From: Metridium senile
Lineage: Eukaryota > Cnidaria > Anthozoa > Actiniaria > Metridiidae
NCBI GenBank assembly: GCA_949775045.1
Contig: OX459103.1
Coordinates: forward strand, 4,604,502-4,668,501
Direction: 5' to 3'
Length of the DNA stretch: 64,000 nt
Shown here piece after piece: positions 34,886-46,200 of the stretch. The position numbers and the translations under genes are program-made. Below the pieces are notes generated by a model that was given only the letters and a program-made list of their open reading frames with translations, did no database searches and was not told the DNA's origin. The first letter of the stretch is position 1, and every line of letters begins with the position of its first letter.

Positions 34886-36112
34886 AAAGACATCAAGCCA
34901 AAATTGCTGTGAATTGATAATTGCAAAAATAAGTAGTTTTGCAAGGAAAGAATACAAAAATAGTTACAATAATAATTGATGTTACAATTATCATAATTTT
35001 TTTGTAGTTGATGAGAATTGAATACTTTGTTGTAAACAATTTTAAAAAAAATTTGTGAATTGTAAAAGAATTGTAAAACGTCTGTAAAATCACTGAGAAA
35101 ACCATCATCACTTGTGCTGATGCAATTTCCAATGCAATATTGCAACTTTTAGAGTTATGTTCTGCGGAATGGGTTTTAACATACAAATATACACAGATTC
35201 TAACTGTAGCCAAAAATAGCTATGATAAATAAGTATTATATATGAAGAATAGCTGAGTATGTAAAATAGAAATTCATGAGCTTTCAAATAAGGCTGAATT
35301 CAACTTTGAATACAAAGCTGTAAACATAAATAAGTGAAAATTCTAAACCACAATTAAAATTCAATGGAAAAATGAAGGAATACATACATTTAAAGCAAGG
35401 ATACAACAACAAAGTGTTTACAGTGAAATACAGTAGTCCAAGGTCCATTTAATCTAACAAAAGATTAACACAAAGCACATATTTTTCTGAATTAATTTTA
35501 ATAATTATAAAAATGAAAACAAAAACTTTCAAGCTACATTGTATCTATACACAAAATATGACAATTACAAAAAAAGTACTTCAGTTATTTATATAATATT
35601 ACAAGTGAATGAAAATGAAAATATGAGAAAAAGTATACAACGTGAAAAAATAATAACAATAATATGAACGAGAAAGAGATAGTAATCGCTTTCTTTCCAT
35701 TTTTTTTTTGCTCAGAATAAAAACGTTTACATTGACTAAAATATTGATGGCAGTTTTGGAGAAATTCTTTTTTCCTGAGTTATCAAACGTCCACATTTCG
35801 CTTGTTGTAACAATGAATTTTAGTGCGCACATTTTGGCTTAATATAGAAGGCTTTTTTCAACACTTGTGAACTTAAATAACGTAAAATGGAGACAAGTTT
35901 CTACACCATTGTTGTGAGCTAGTTTTTTATGAAGGCTATTTACATTCAAGTCTGTTAGATAATTGATAAAACCTTTTCTCTGAAAAAAAGTACGAGTCAT
36001 TTTTTGGCGTGTTTTCCTTCGCTTGTTCCATTGCGTTTGCTTTTCTAAAACAGCTAGTTTAAAATAAGTTCTTTCTCGGGACTATATCTTTCACAGAACC
36101 AGGAAGAATGGC
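34886..36112. other. AT-rich sequence 3' of casein kinase 1 alpha
   Basis: No coding region is recognised. Being directly downstream of the minus-strand kinase stop codon, part of this is probably its 3' UTR. The end of the transcript is not assigned. Confidence 0.4.
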
Positions 36113-37147
36113 CTAATACATGCCATCGTACATGCCTTTTGGTTTACCCATCAGAGTGTGGGGTAGTTGTGCCGAGTGATCAGGTTTTTTCGAGTGAGCT
36201 GGTGTGCTTGAAACAGCACTCGCTTGTGCGGCCTTCTGTTTAAGCATAGTCCAGTCAAAAATATAATCATATTGATAGTTCAATGTTCGAAACAAGATCC
36301 TGAATAACTGTCGTAGATACATGTAGTCTGGAGCCTCGTCGAAACGAAGACCACGGCAGTAGTTTAGGTACATAGCGAATTCGGCAGGAAAACCTTTACA
36401 CAGCACTTCGACTGGCGTCGACATTTTCTTCTCGCTTATCTTCTCATACTTCTGTTTCTTTGTAGCCGCTTTGAGGCCTTGCCAGGGTAGACTTGTACGA
36501 TTGAAATACATAAGAACATAGCCTAAAGATTCCATATCATCTCTTCTCGACTGTTCTATACCCAGATGTGCATTAATACTGGCGTATCGAGCAGTTCCCG
36601 TCAAATTTTTGTCCTCTCTATAAGGGATGTGTTGCTTCGATCGACTATCTCTGTATTTCTTGGCCAGTCCAAAGTCGATCAAATATAATTTATTGCAATT
36701 TTTGCCAACCCCCATTAGAAAGTTATCAGGTTTGATATCGCGGTGAATAAAGTTTTTATTGTGGACGTATTCGACGCGACTTATCATTTGGTCGGCCAAC
36801 ATCAAAACTGTCTTCATAGTGAAACGACGCGAACAAAAGTTAAACAAATCCTCCAAGCTTGGTCCAAGTAGTTCCATTACTAGCACGTTATAATCTCTTT
36901 CTTGGCCATACCAGCGAACAGAAGGAATGCCAACACCTCCCTGTAGTATCTTGTACAACTTAGATTCGTATAAAAGTTGAGGATGGCGAGCTTTTTGCGA
37001 CTCAAGCTTCGCTGCTACTTCGTCTCCATTGGTCATATTGGTTGCGAGATAGATGTCCCCGAAAGAACCGCTTCCAATCTTCCTTATGAGACGGTATTTG
37101 CCTCCAACAATGAACTCACTACGACCACCACTACTGCTACTTGCCAT
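36113..37147 (-). CDS. CSNK1A1: Casein kinase 1 alpha, intronless
   Basis: Serine/threonine kinase of the CK1 family, alpha type. In animals it primes beta-catenin for degradation within the destruction complex and acts in circadian, Hedgehog and other pathways. The single 344-residue frame is complete. Seen: glycine loop [12 protein letters not shown] (residues about 23-34), catalytic lysine in [17 protein letters not shown], catalytic loop [13 protein letters not shown], metal-binding [12 protein letters not shown], the CK1-typical [19 protein letters not shown], and [19 protein letters not shown]. The domain is closest to animal CK1 alpha ([20 protein letters not shown]). The tail after about residue 300 is short and diverged, ending GMYDGMY. 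The start context is a strong CACCATGG. The lack of introns, unlike the other genes here, suggests a retrocopy or ancestral intron loss; the intact frame and conserved motifs say it is functional. Confidence 0.96.
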   Translation of the reverse strand: MASSSSGGRSEFIVGGKYRLIRKIGSGSFGDIYLATNMTNGDEVAAKLESQKARHPQLLYESKLYKILQGGVGIPSVRWYGQERDYNVLVMELLGPSLEDLFNFCSRRFTMKTVLMLADQMISRVEYVHNKNFIHRDIKPDNFLMGVGKNCNKLYLIDFGLAKKYRDSRSKQHIPYREDKNLTGTARYASINAHLGIEQSRRDDMESLGYVLMYFNRTSLPWQGLKAATKKQKYEKISEKKMSTPVEVLCKGFPAEFAMYLNYCRGLRFDEAPDYMYLRQLFRILFRTLNYQYDYIFDWTMLKQKAAQASAVSSTPAHSKKPDHSAQLPHTLMGKPKGMYDGMY

Positions 37148-37340
37148 GGTGAAAAGATGGATGTTTAAAATGAACTAATCTCCGAGTAAAACACGGTTTA
37201 AACTATCATTCTGTGACAAAAAGGTGCGCCATCTTAGTAGTCTGCTTGTCTTGTAACAAACACTCGGTCATGACGTGGTAGCCAAGGTCGCGACGCGCGG
37301 GATGCATCCCGGGTAATACCGCTTATTTCCGGTCACAATC
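37148..37340 (-). promoter_or_regulatory. Putative CpG-rich promoter of casein kinase 1 alpha
   Basis: CpG-dense upstream stretch with TCGCGACGCGCGGG near 37288, TGACGTGG (CRE-like) near 37271, and TTTCCGGTC and CCGGAAAC (ETS-like, opposite orientations) near 37326-37347. No TATA box. The function is inferred from position and composition, as expected for a housekeeping gene. Confidence 0.4.
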
Positions 37341-39700
37341 CGGAAACAACGATCATTATAAATATCGCACACACAACAAAAACCCCTAAAAAAACTCACA
37401 AAATAACCTTATCAATAGATTTCCTGTTTTATATACGTCTAAGAACGACTCAGATTTAAATATAAATGCTTTAAAATCGTGTATTTTGCTCACGTGTCAA
37501 ACACGAGGGGTGCTTTGTTCGTAAACGGTATGCAAATTTCTTGAATGTTGTGGAATATCAACGACGTCACGATTTTGACATTGTTGTGGGCTAATATCGA
37601 TATTGTAGAGGGTTTGAGGTCATGTAATTCAGTGACAGAATTCAACAACGTTGAAGCATTCTAATCATTAGGAACCAGATCATTCGAAAGTCAATTAAAA
37701 CTTTTCATACATTTAGATGTCTTTAACGTTATTCTGTAATTATTAACTAAATTATACTTAATTTTTTTATGAGCATTTCAAGCCCATTAAGAACTGATCT
37801 ACTTTTCTTCTCCTTTCGTTCAATTATTTGTCTTCTTAAAGTGCCATCGATCAAATTATATATGATATTTTTTATTAAATGAAAGAAAATGGGATAGGAT
37901 GGGTTAGGATGGGAATGAATGGGATTGGATGGGATAACCGTTTCACCTTGACTTCCCACGGAGACAAAAAACCTTTGTTTTGTTAATCTGGGATAACCAT
38001 TACTTCTAACCACAATCTTGACCGCTGCTTATAGAAACCTTTGATGCTGTGCTGATAATCCCGATCTTTTGAAAATTTCGAACCTTTCGAATACTTGTTC
38101 AAACCAATCTTTTTTCGAACACTTGATCGCGTGAAAGTGTTTTTTTTTAACGCACGTTTTTCTTTCACGAATTCATTTGAAGTAATGATTATAGATTGTT
38201 ATCAATCAATGAGATAGTTAATCTTGGTTTTTATCTTAACAGTTGCTGGATGATGGTGCATGATAATATGTTTTTAATGTGTGTTTTTATGTTTTTAATG
38301 TGTATTTTTATGTTTTTAATGTGTGTTTTTATGTTTTTAATGTGTGTTTTTATACTTTTGTATTCTTTTTTATCTATAATTTTCTACCTACTTCTCTTCA
38401 CTCGATTGTCTTTCTATTGTCATTTCTATTTTTTGTTATAATATATTATATTATATTATATTATATTATATATTATATTATAATATATTGTATTGTTATC
38501 TTTGTATTTTAGAAATTACCTATTACCTCTCATTATTATGTGAGATCTACAATTGTATGTGTGACCATTATCGTCATTATCATCATCATCACAACAACCT
38601 TCAGCAACTTCATCATCATACCGATCATCGTCATTATAGTCATCGTCATCATCTTCACAATTACCTTCATCATCGGCATATCATCATCATTTGCCATCAT
38701 CATCATATCAACTACTTTCACCACGTTCATGATGATCATCGTCATTATAGTCATCGCCATCATCATCATCGCAACTACACCTTCACCAGTTTCATTACCG
38801 TAATCATCATCATCGTCATCGCAACTACCTTCACCACTATAATCAACGTCATCATCACCATTATAGTCATCATTATCATCATCATCGCAACTATCTTCTG
38901 CTTTCGTACTTCCGTGCTTCCGTGCTTTCATCATCATCATTATGGTCATCATCACCTTCACAACTACCTTCACCACCGTTATCATCGTCATCATCATTAT
39001 ATCAACATATGCACGAACATCTTTGCCACCTTCATAATCAACATCTTGAACTACTATTATCATCAACACTATACATCTCCCACACCATCATCACCAACAT
39101 AATGATAATAATCATCATCACCAGCAACATGATTGGATGATATTTTATTAATGTTGTCTACTTCCTCCATGTTCCTTACATCTGATAACAACGACTGAAA
39201 GTATAACAGACGTGATCGATAATCTCGAAACAAAAACTTGCGCAGACGTGCTTTCTATACTGTTCATATCATTTCCTCGGGCGACGCCACGCTGCTCGAT
39301 CGATCTCAAGTGCCAGTCATGTACAGTGATTTATTTCGACCAATATCGGCATATCATCACACCACCTACGTACGTCATCAAGTCACATACCATAACACCG
39401 TAGAGGAAATTTTTTCAAGGCCAGTGTCAATAAGCAAAGAAATATTTTTTTTAATAGGGACAGTGGCAGAATTCTGCCAGCCAATTATGCTGTTCTCATG
39501 TAAATTCGAATGCTCTTGTATTTAGGTTGGCGCGCGCTATAGAATAGCGCGCGCATACTCTATAGTTTGCTTGCGTATTTTGTTGTCAATGTATATACAG
39601 TGTAACGTTTTTAGTTCCTCTGAATATTGGTGAGTCAATTTGTGTTAAAAAGTCATGAATCCAACCTACAAAAACCTATTTAAATAAGTAATTGTGTGTG
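37341..39700. other. Intergenic sequence, no supported gene
   Basis: AT-rich sequence with a short tandem GTGTGTTTTTATGTTTTTAAT repeat (38278-38352), an (ATATT)n run (38435-38500) and a degenerate ATC-triplet region (38560-39130) that gives long but meaningless open frames. Short imperfect copies of TCATCACACCACCTACGT near 39357 and 39810 link it to the next repeat block. Confidence 0.6.
38560..39130 (+). repeat. Degenerate ATC-triplet region
   Basis: Imperfect CATCATC/GTCATCATC words with recurrent CAACTACCTTCACCA and CATTATAGTCATC segments: an old minisatellite outside any recognised gene. Confidence 0.75.
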
Positions 39701-39724
39701 TATTGTATATACTTTTGCTTAACA

Positions 39725-40660
39725 ATTGTAGCGGGAAATTGAGAATTGAAACTACATTTACATTATCGAGGGTCAGTCTTGTACCTTCAGTGATTTAATC
39801 AGCATATCATCACACCACCTACGTCAATAAGTCACATACGATCCAGTGTCAATAAGTAATATGTTTATTGTATATACTTTTACTTAACAATTGTAGCGGG
39901 AAACTGGGTATGGAAACTACATTTACATTATCGAGAAAATAGTATTGACTACGATTCAGTTTCTATTATTAAATGACTGATGCCAGTGATGAGTGAATAC
40001 AGTATATCTTATCTACGACACGTCAAAGTGAAGGAAAAGAATGACGAAAAAAACTACAATTATAGTAATTTTACTTGAAAATTACAGGAAATTGAGAATG
40101 GGAGCTACATTTACATTATCGAGAAATATAATAGTGACTATGATTGTTTCTATTAATAAATGACTGATGAATAAATATATCATTTTACGTCAAAGTGAAG
40201 GGGAAGCAAAGATTAGGGAAAAACTACAATTAGTAATTTTACATATAGCTTTGCTTGACGATTACAGGAAATCGAGAATGGGAGTTACATTTACATTATC
40301 GGCGAGAAAATAGTATTGACTACGATTGTTTCTATTAAAAAATGACTGATGAATTTATGTTATCTACGTCAAAGTAAAGGAAAATAATGATTAAAACAAC
40401 GGCAATTAGTAATTTTACGTAGCTTTGCTTGAACTGATCACAGGAAATTGAGCCGTATGGACGCTATATTTACACTATAGAGAAAAATAATATTGAATCA
40501 GTACGACTTTTGTTCTGCTAATTAATGAATAATGAATGAAAACATGTTATATATCTACGTCAAAGTACACCCGGGAAGTACAGAAAAAGAATGGGGAAAA
40601 CAACTTCAATTACGGAAACGAAAAACACTTACAGGGAGCTTAATTTGTTCACCGTCAGAA
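39725..40660 (+). repeat. Satellite-like tandem repeat, unit about 165-188 bp
   Basis: Five diverged units, each with GGAAATTGAGAATGGGAGC or similar, TACATTTACATTATCGAG, TTTCTATTAATAAATGACTG and ACGTCAAAGTGAAGG. The TACATTTACATTATCGAG landmark ends at 39770, 39935, 40123, about 40306 and about 40482. Confidence 0.85.
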
Positions 40661-40776
40661 GAAAGAAAAACTAATTTAAGATCTTGAAATATCTTCCGTT
40701 CCTCTGCTATCAGGCAGAGTAGAGAGTTATTGTTTATAACAGGTTTATAAACGAACGTAAGTTTCATTTTTAAATA

Positions 40777-41012
40777 ACTCCAGTTTCATATTAATATCTC
40801 AGTATCACCGCTGTACTTGATGACAAAAGGCGCATTTGCACAGGTTTGGCATCGATTTGTTGTCAAAATATTCACAAATTTCAAGCAAAGCACGAAAAGA
40901 TGTTACCGCTTAACAATAGAAAACACATTTGGATTTATTCTGAATTGAGGCTATCCCTGTACAAATGCGCTTTTTTCAAATAGTACAGCGGTAGATAGCA
41001 TAGAACTAGTCT
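40777..41012 (-). mobile_element. MITE family F4, copy 1
   Basis: Ends ACTCCAGTTTCATATTAAT and a diverged right end, with CACCGCTGTACTTGATGAC and AAAGGCGCATTTGCACAGG inside. A copy in reverse internal orientation lies at 60452-60679. Confidence 0.8.
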
Positions 41013-41277
41013 ATTAGGAGAAATACAATAAAATTGAAAAAGGTATAAAATTAGAGTAGTAACACAGGGGCATAAATGAATTTAAAATATCAGTAAATAA
41101 TGTGAATTTTGTAAAAGGACAAAAAAAAATATTTCATTAGAAAACCTAACATTAGAAATACATTTGAATCCACGATTATAGATAATATGAATGTAATTTA
41201 GCCACGATTATTGATAATATGAATGTAATTTAGCCTTTATATCTATGGTCAATTAGCAATTTTATAGACGTATATTG

Positions 41278-41390
41278 AGGGTCCTGTAAATCCCAGTCCC
41301 AGTGAATCCAATCCCATTTTCCCAGTCAAAAATAAGGCCAATCCCAGCTCCCATTTTACCCCTTCAGGACCCTCTATATTTATTACAGAG
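41278..41390. mobile_element. Short element with GAGGGTCCTG ends
   Basis: Left GAGGGTCCTGTAAATCCCAG, right CAGGACCCTC. The inside, CCAATCCCATTTTCCCAGTC, is repeated in a longer relative at 61135-61325. Confidence 0.65.
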
Positions 41391-41888
41391 ACAAACAGGA
41401 ACTCGCTTTTTATTCTAAAAATAATTTCACAGATTACTATGACGTCTAGAGTGTAATGCTTTTAAACGAACACCTCTGTAAATGCGTACGTTTATGGTAT
41501 TATAATTGAATAATTAAATAATATGAAAGCAGGAAGTTCTTTTACTTCCAAAATCTCATAAACGATGCATGCAAAGTAACATTAAAGTTTTGATGTTTAT
41601 CTAGAGCTGTGTGCCAAATAGATTTAACTAGAGTTATAGCCGGTGAGTGTTAGTCTGATTAGTAGGGCACTAGTCCCTGGCTGAATACATTGAGACGTTA
41701 CAAAAGTGATTTATTTTTATTTATTTATCTAAATAATAATAATTACATTAAATTAAACAAAAACAAAAAATAACACTATAATCAATGCGATTTAGATTTG
41801 AATCAATAAAAAATAATTCAGTAAAAGATTATAATCAGAAACATTTCCCAAATACTTTTAGTTAATGTTTTAATTTTAGTTAATGTTA
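41391..41888. other. Unannotated intergenic sequence
   Basis: AT-rich. I see no gene, RNA or clear repeat in it. Confidence 0.5.
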
Positions 41889-42172
41889 TAGAGTGTTTAC
41901 ACTATGTCCATGAAATAAAATCTAAATAGTTACTAACTAATAGTTTTTATTTAGTGACTTTTAGTCACTATCACTCAACTGGAACGGCTTTAGTAACAAT
42001 ACACAAGGGAAATCAAATACTCAAAACCATAGAAAGTTAATACAGCTTTATTCATTGTGTATTGTTACTAAAGCTGTTTCAGTTGAGTGATAGTGACTAA
42101 TAGTCACTAAATAAAAACTATTAGGTAGGAACTATTTAGATTCTATTTCATGGACATAGTGTAAGCACTCTA
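41889..42172. mobile_element. MITE, TAGAGC/TAGAGTG family, copy 3
   Basis: Ends TAGAGTGTTTACACTATGTC and a near-complement. Inside are GAAATAAAATCTAAATAGT and long arms containing TTAGTGACTTTTAGTCAC, so almost the whole element folds back on itself. Confidence 0.85.
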
Positions 42173-42659
42173 TAATGATTCAGTATAATAATAACAAACA
42201 ATTAATAACTTGACAACAATAAATGTAAAGTTCACCTGTAGTGTACTAAAGTAAACAATCGAGAAAAATTATGTTAAAAGTTTTACTCGTCAAAATTCAG
42301 AAAAAAGGACATAAAATTTTCGATTACAATCTCAAACATCAATCCATGTCCTAGCACGTTCTATATTTTTGTATTTACTAAAAGGTCAGCAAGTTGCCAT
42401 GGCAGCAGGGATTACTAGCTTACTCTGTTTGTTATTCAATGTAATCCTCTCTATCCCCTCTCATGGGACTATCCTCCTCCTCCATGTCATAGCTACCACA
42501 GGAAGCCCAGTTCAAATACGCGTGTACAGCCAGTATGGCCTCGTCCTCAGTACCCTGAATGTTGATGAAAAAAATATTATGAAATATACATTTCTCACGA
42601 AGCAGCTAATCGTATGCAAATGCCCTGCAAGCCTCGCTTTGAATCATTAAAAACTGACT

Positions 42660-42965
42660 TCATTGCCCGGAGAGGGGGGGGGGGGGGGGGGGGGGGGAGG
42701 GGCTCCCTTAAAAATGGATAGGGGTACTTGACGGACGGTTTTGAAATTGACCCTAAAAGGTATGCATAAATTAACTCAGATACTGATTTCAGACCCTAAA
42801 AGGTTAGAATTTAGAATTTTTTCAATATGTATAATCTTAATTTCGAAAACTGACCCTAAAAGGTACGGTGCCAGTTCGAGACCCTAAAAGGTACACGAGG
42901 GTCTTATTTTCGACCCTAAAAGGTCCGTCGAGCATCCCTATCCATTTTTTAAAGCCCCCGGGCTT
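42660..42965. repeat. Poly-G tract and GACCCTAAAAGGT repeat
   Basis: Starts CCCGGAGAGG, runs into an uninterrupted stretch of about 25 G, then carries five or six GACCCTAAAAGGT words and ends AAAGCCCCCGGGC. A variant of the AAAAGGGT-type dispersed repeats, 270 bases upstream of DFFB. Confidence 0.7.
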
Positions 42966-43233
42966 CATTATATGTTACTTTTGTCTTATTGAGTCAGAGT
43001 GAGGCTTGCCGAAGAGGCTTGGTTAGTTATCATCAAAACCGCTGGATTTCAATACTGTATACTTAACTTAGACCATTAAAAAATAAGGCTACAATTGTCC
43101 ATGTTTTGGGCTTCCTGTTCAATATATTTACCTTAGAGGTCTAGGAACTAGTGCTCAAATTATTCATTGCTCGGTTTTTTAAACACAGGAAACCCACACA
43201 TCAAAGTCAAACTTCTAACCAAAAATTCCAAAA

Positions 43234-46200
43234 ATGAAGAATCCTAAGGCTTATAAAGTCCAAGATGTGAACAGAAATGCTAGGAAAGGAATTGTAGCTC
43301 GTTCTCTTGCCGAGTTAACTAGAAAAGGAATCGAAAAGCTTGGATTGTCTGAAGATTTCAGAGAAGATTGTCGTGTTTGTACTGAAGATGGAACGGAGGT
43401 CGACGATGAAGATTACTTTCAAAGTCTTCCTGCACAGACTGTGTTCGTGTTTGTAGGTCCTGACGAAGAATGGGAAGGATGTAAGCAATATTCACCTTGT
43501 GTGTAGTGAGAAGCATTTTGTGCTAAAATGATTTTAACAGTTTCAATTTCAATGTGGGGTGGAGGTAGTCGTACCTATTATCGCGCACATCCTATTATCG
43601 TGCTTTTCGTAAAAAATAATATATATCTTCTAAAAAACTGCTTCAAAATTAATTAAAACAATTATGGCTGCTAATTCTGTTGCAACCAACTAAACTTTTT
43701 TCAACTTTTACGCAGAATAGCAGAAATATATTACTGAAAAGCACGATAATAGGATGTGCGCGATAATAGGTACGACTACCTTATATTAATTTATCAAGCT
43801 ATGCTAAAGCAACTTAGAAGAGATTTCGTGATTGGATAGAAAAGGTTGCTTTTATTTACATAGTTTGAATGTGAAGGAAGTTGTAATTTTATGATAATGA
43901 TGAAGGTGATGATTGTATAGTGTTGGTATTAAATGATGATAATTAACAATCATGATAAAAAATAATGATGATGATGATGATAATCATGATGATGATATTT
44001 GATACTGTTGATCAGAATAGTGATATTGATGATGATGGGTAACGTAATATGTGAACTTGTATAGTTTTGTTTGATAATGGAGTTGTCCTCTTTCTTGCCA
44101 TGATGGTCTTATGGTTATTCATCAGTTGAGATGAGTATTGTATGTTATAAATATTGAATGTAGTGGTAGTGAGTGTAAGTGAATCTTGCCGAAGAGCCAG
44201 ACAGGGAGTGATGGTTGTAAAATTTGAATATATTATATATATTTCATGTTTGGCCGTTCAAAAAGGCGAATACTAAGTATATATTTATACTGCAACGGTA
44301 CCGATTGCAAAAGACGCCCCCCTATAGTTAGCATGCGGTAGATACGTAATACGTACTATATGTGTACATTGCTGATTGGCTAATATACTTCATTGGGTAT
44401 GTACACTCCTGATAGGCTATATTAGTACATCTCTATCGTGTGATCAGTGTAATATCTCAATATGGTGCTCAATATGGACTGACTACCTGATCCCACGCCT
44501 GAGCTCCTCTGTTCCTGGGTCTAGACTCACATTAATCGTAGATTAATACCCACTATACATAATTTACAACTATCACTCCACGCTGGGGCTCTTCCGTGAG
44601 GTTCACTCACACTCACTACCACTACATTCCATATTTTCAACACATAATGGATAACCAGATAACCCAGAGAAAAACCGTTGTGGCATGAGTGAGAACAACA
44701 CATCAAACAAACTCCACTTGTCACCTGAGCTGGGAATCAAACCCAGGCTACAGTGGTGAGAGGCCAGCGCTCTCATCGCTACGCCACTCATGCCACCAAA
44801 CTATTTTCATTAATTGACTATTTCATTGCTTAAATAGATGTCACCGTCCTTAAAAATGCGACTGAAAAAGTCTTCAAGGCAATGTCACAAAGAGACAAAA
44901 TAGTAGAAAACATCAACAACTTTATTAGTGACGGCGACTCGGAGGAAATTTACTGTATCATGGCTGAAGTTGTGAACAGATTGACTGAGAATATTGACGC
45001 AGAAGAAAGGAAAGATGACAAAGACTGGTTTGATGGTGTTGGTGGGAGGTATAAGACCAAGAGTGAAGTACTAAGAAATTCTGCACAGTCAAGGATAAGA
45101 AGTTATCTTGCAAAGACCAAAGAGTTTGTTGATGGAAATGTGAGTAAATAATAGAAATAATAATGATGATGATGGTTATGTCTGTCAGTTTGTGATGATG
45201 ATGATGATCATAATGATGATGATGGTAATGTTTGTCAGATTGTGATAATGATGATGATAGTAATAATGATGATGGTAATGTCTGTCAGATTGTGATAATA
45301 ATGATGATAGTAATAATGATGATGGTAATGTCTGTCAGATTGTGATAATAATGATGATAGTAATAATGATGATGGTAATGTCTGTCAGATTGTGATAATG
45401 ATGATGATAGTAATAATGATGATGGTAATGTCTGTCAGATTGTGATAATAATGATGATAGTAATAATGATTATGTTGATGATGTTAATGATTGAGATGAT
45501 GATATGAGATGATGTTGATTGTTATGATGAACATGATGATGATAATGAAAATGATGATTGTAATGATATGCAAATTGTTTTAATAATAACAGCACTGCGC
45601 ATGTCAGTGTGTGCTGATCTAGAAATCTACATGTTGTGCATTCTTTAATCAATGGGTCTAAAAAGTATTCAAATTCCCTGGTTTAATCTAGTATCATCAC
45701 AATGATGGTGATAATGATTATGATAAATATAATAATAATAATTTAATAATTTATAGAGCGCATAAATCTATATACATATTCAGATGTGCTATAACTATTT
45801 ACAATAAAATTTATGGTAATATATTATACAAAGAGTGACTAATTAAATAATACTAATGAAAAGAAAACTATAATGCAGGAACGCCCTTGTAAATAAGTGT
45901 GTCTTCAGGTTCTTCTTGAACGAGTCAATAGTTAACGTTTCTAATATCTAGTGGCAGAGCATTCCAAAGGCAGGTGCGGCGGATAAAGATGATGTAATGT
46001 TAGTGAGTGTCAATGAACCTTGTGAAAGAGCCCTAACAGGGAGTGACAGTTAAATTAATACAGGATTGTTGCAATTATAAGATAATATATTTTCATATTG
46101 TTTCATATCCCTGACGTTTCTTCTCCAGACAAAAAAGCCCACAAAATCATCCAAACTACTGCTAGAAGTTTTAGAGAATTTGAAAGAAAGACTGAAAAGT

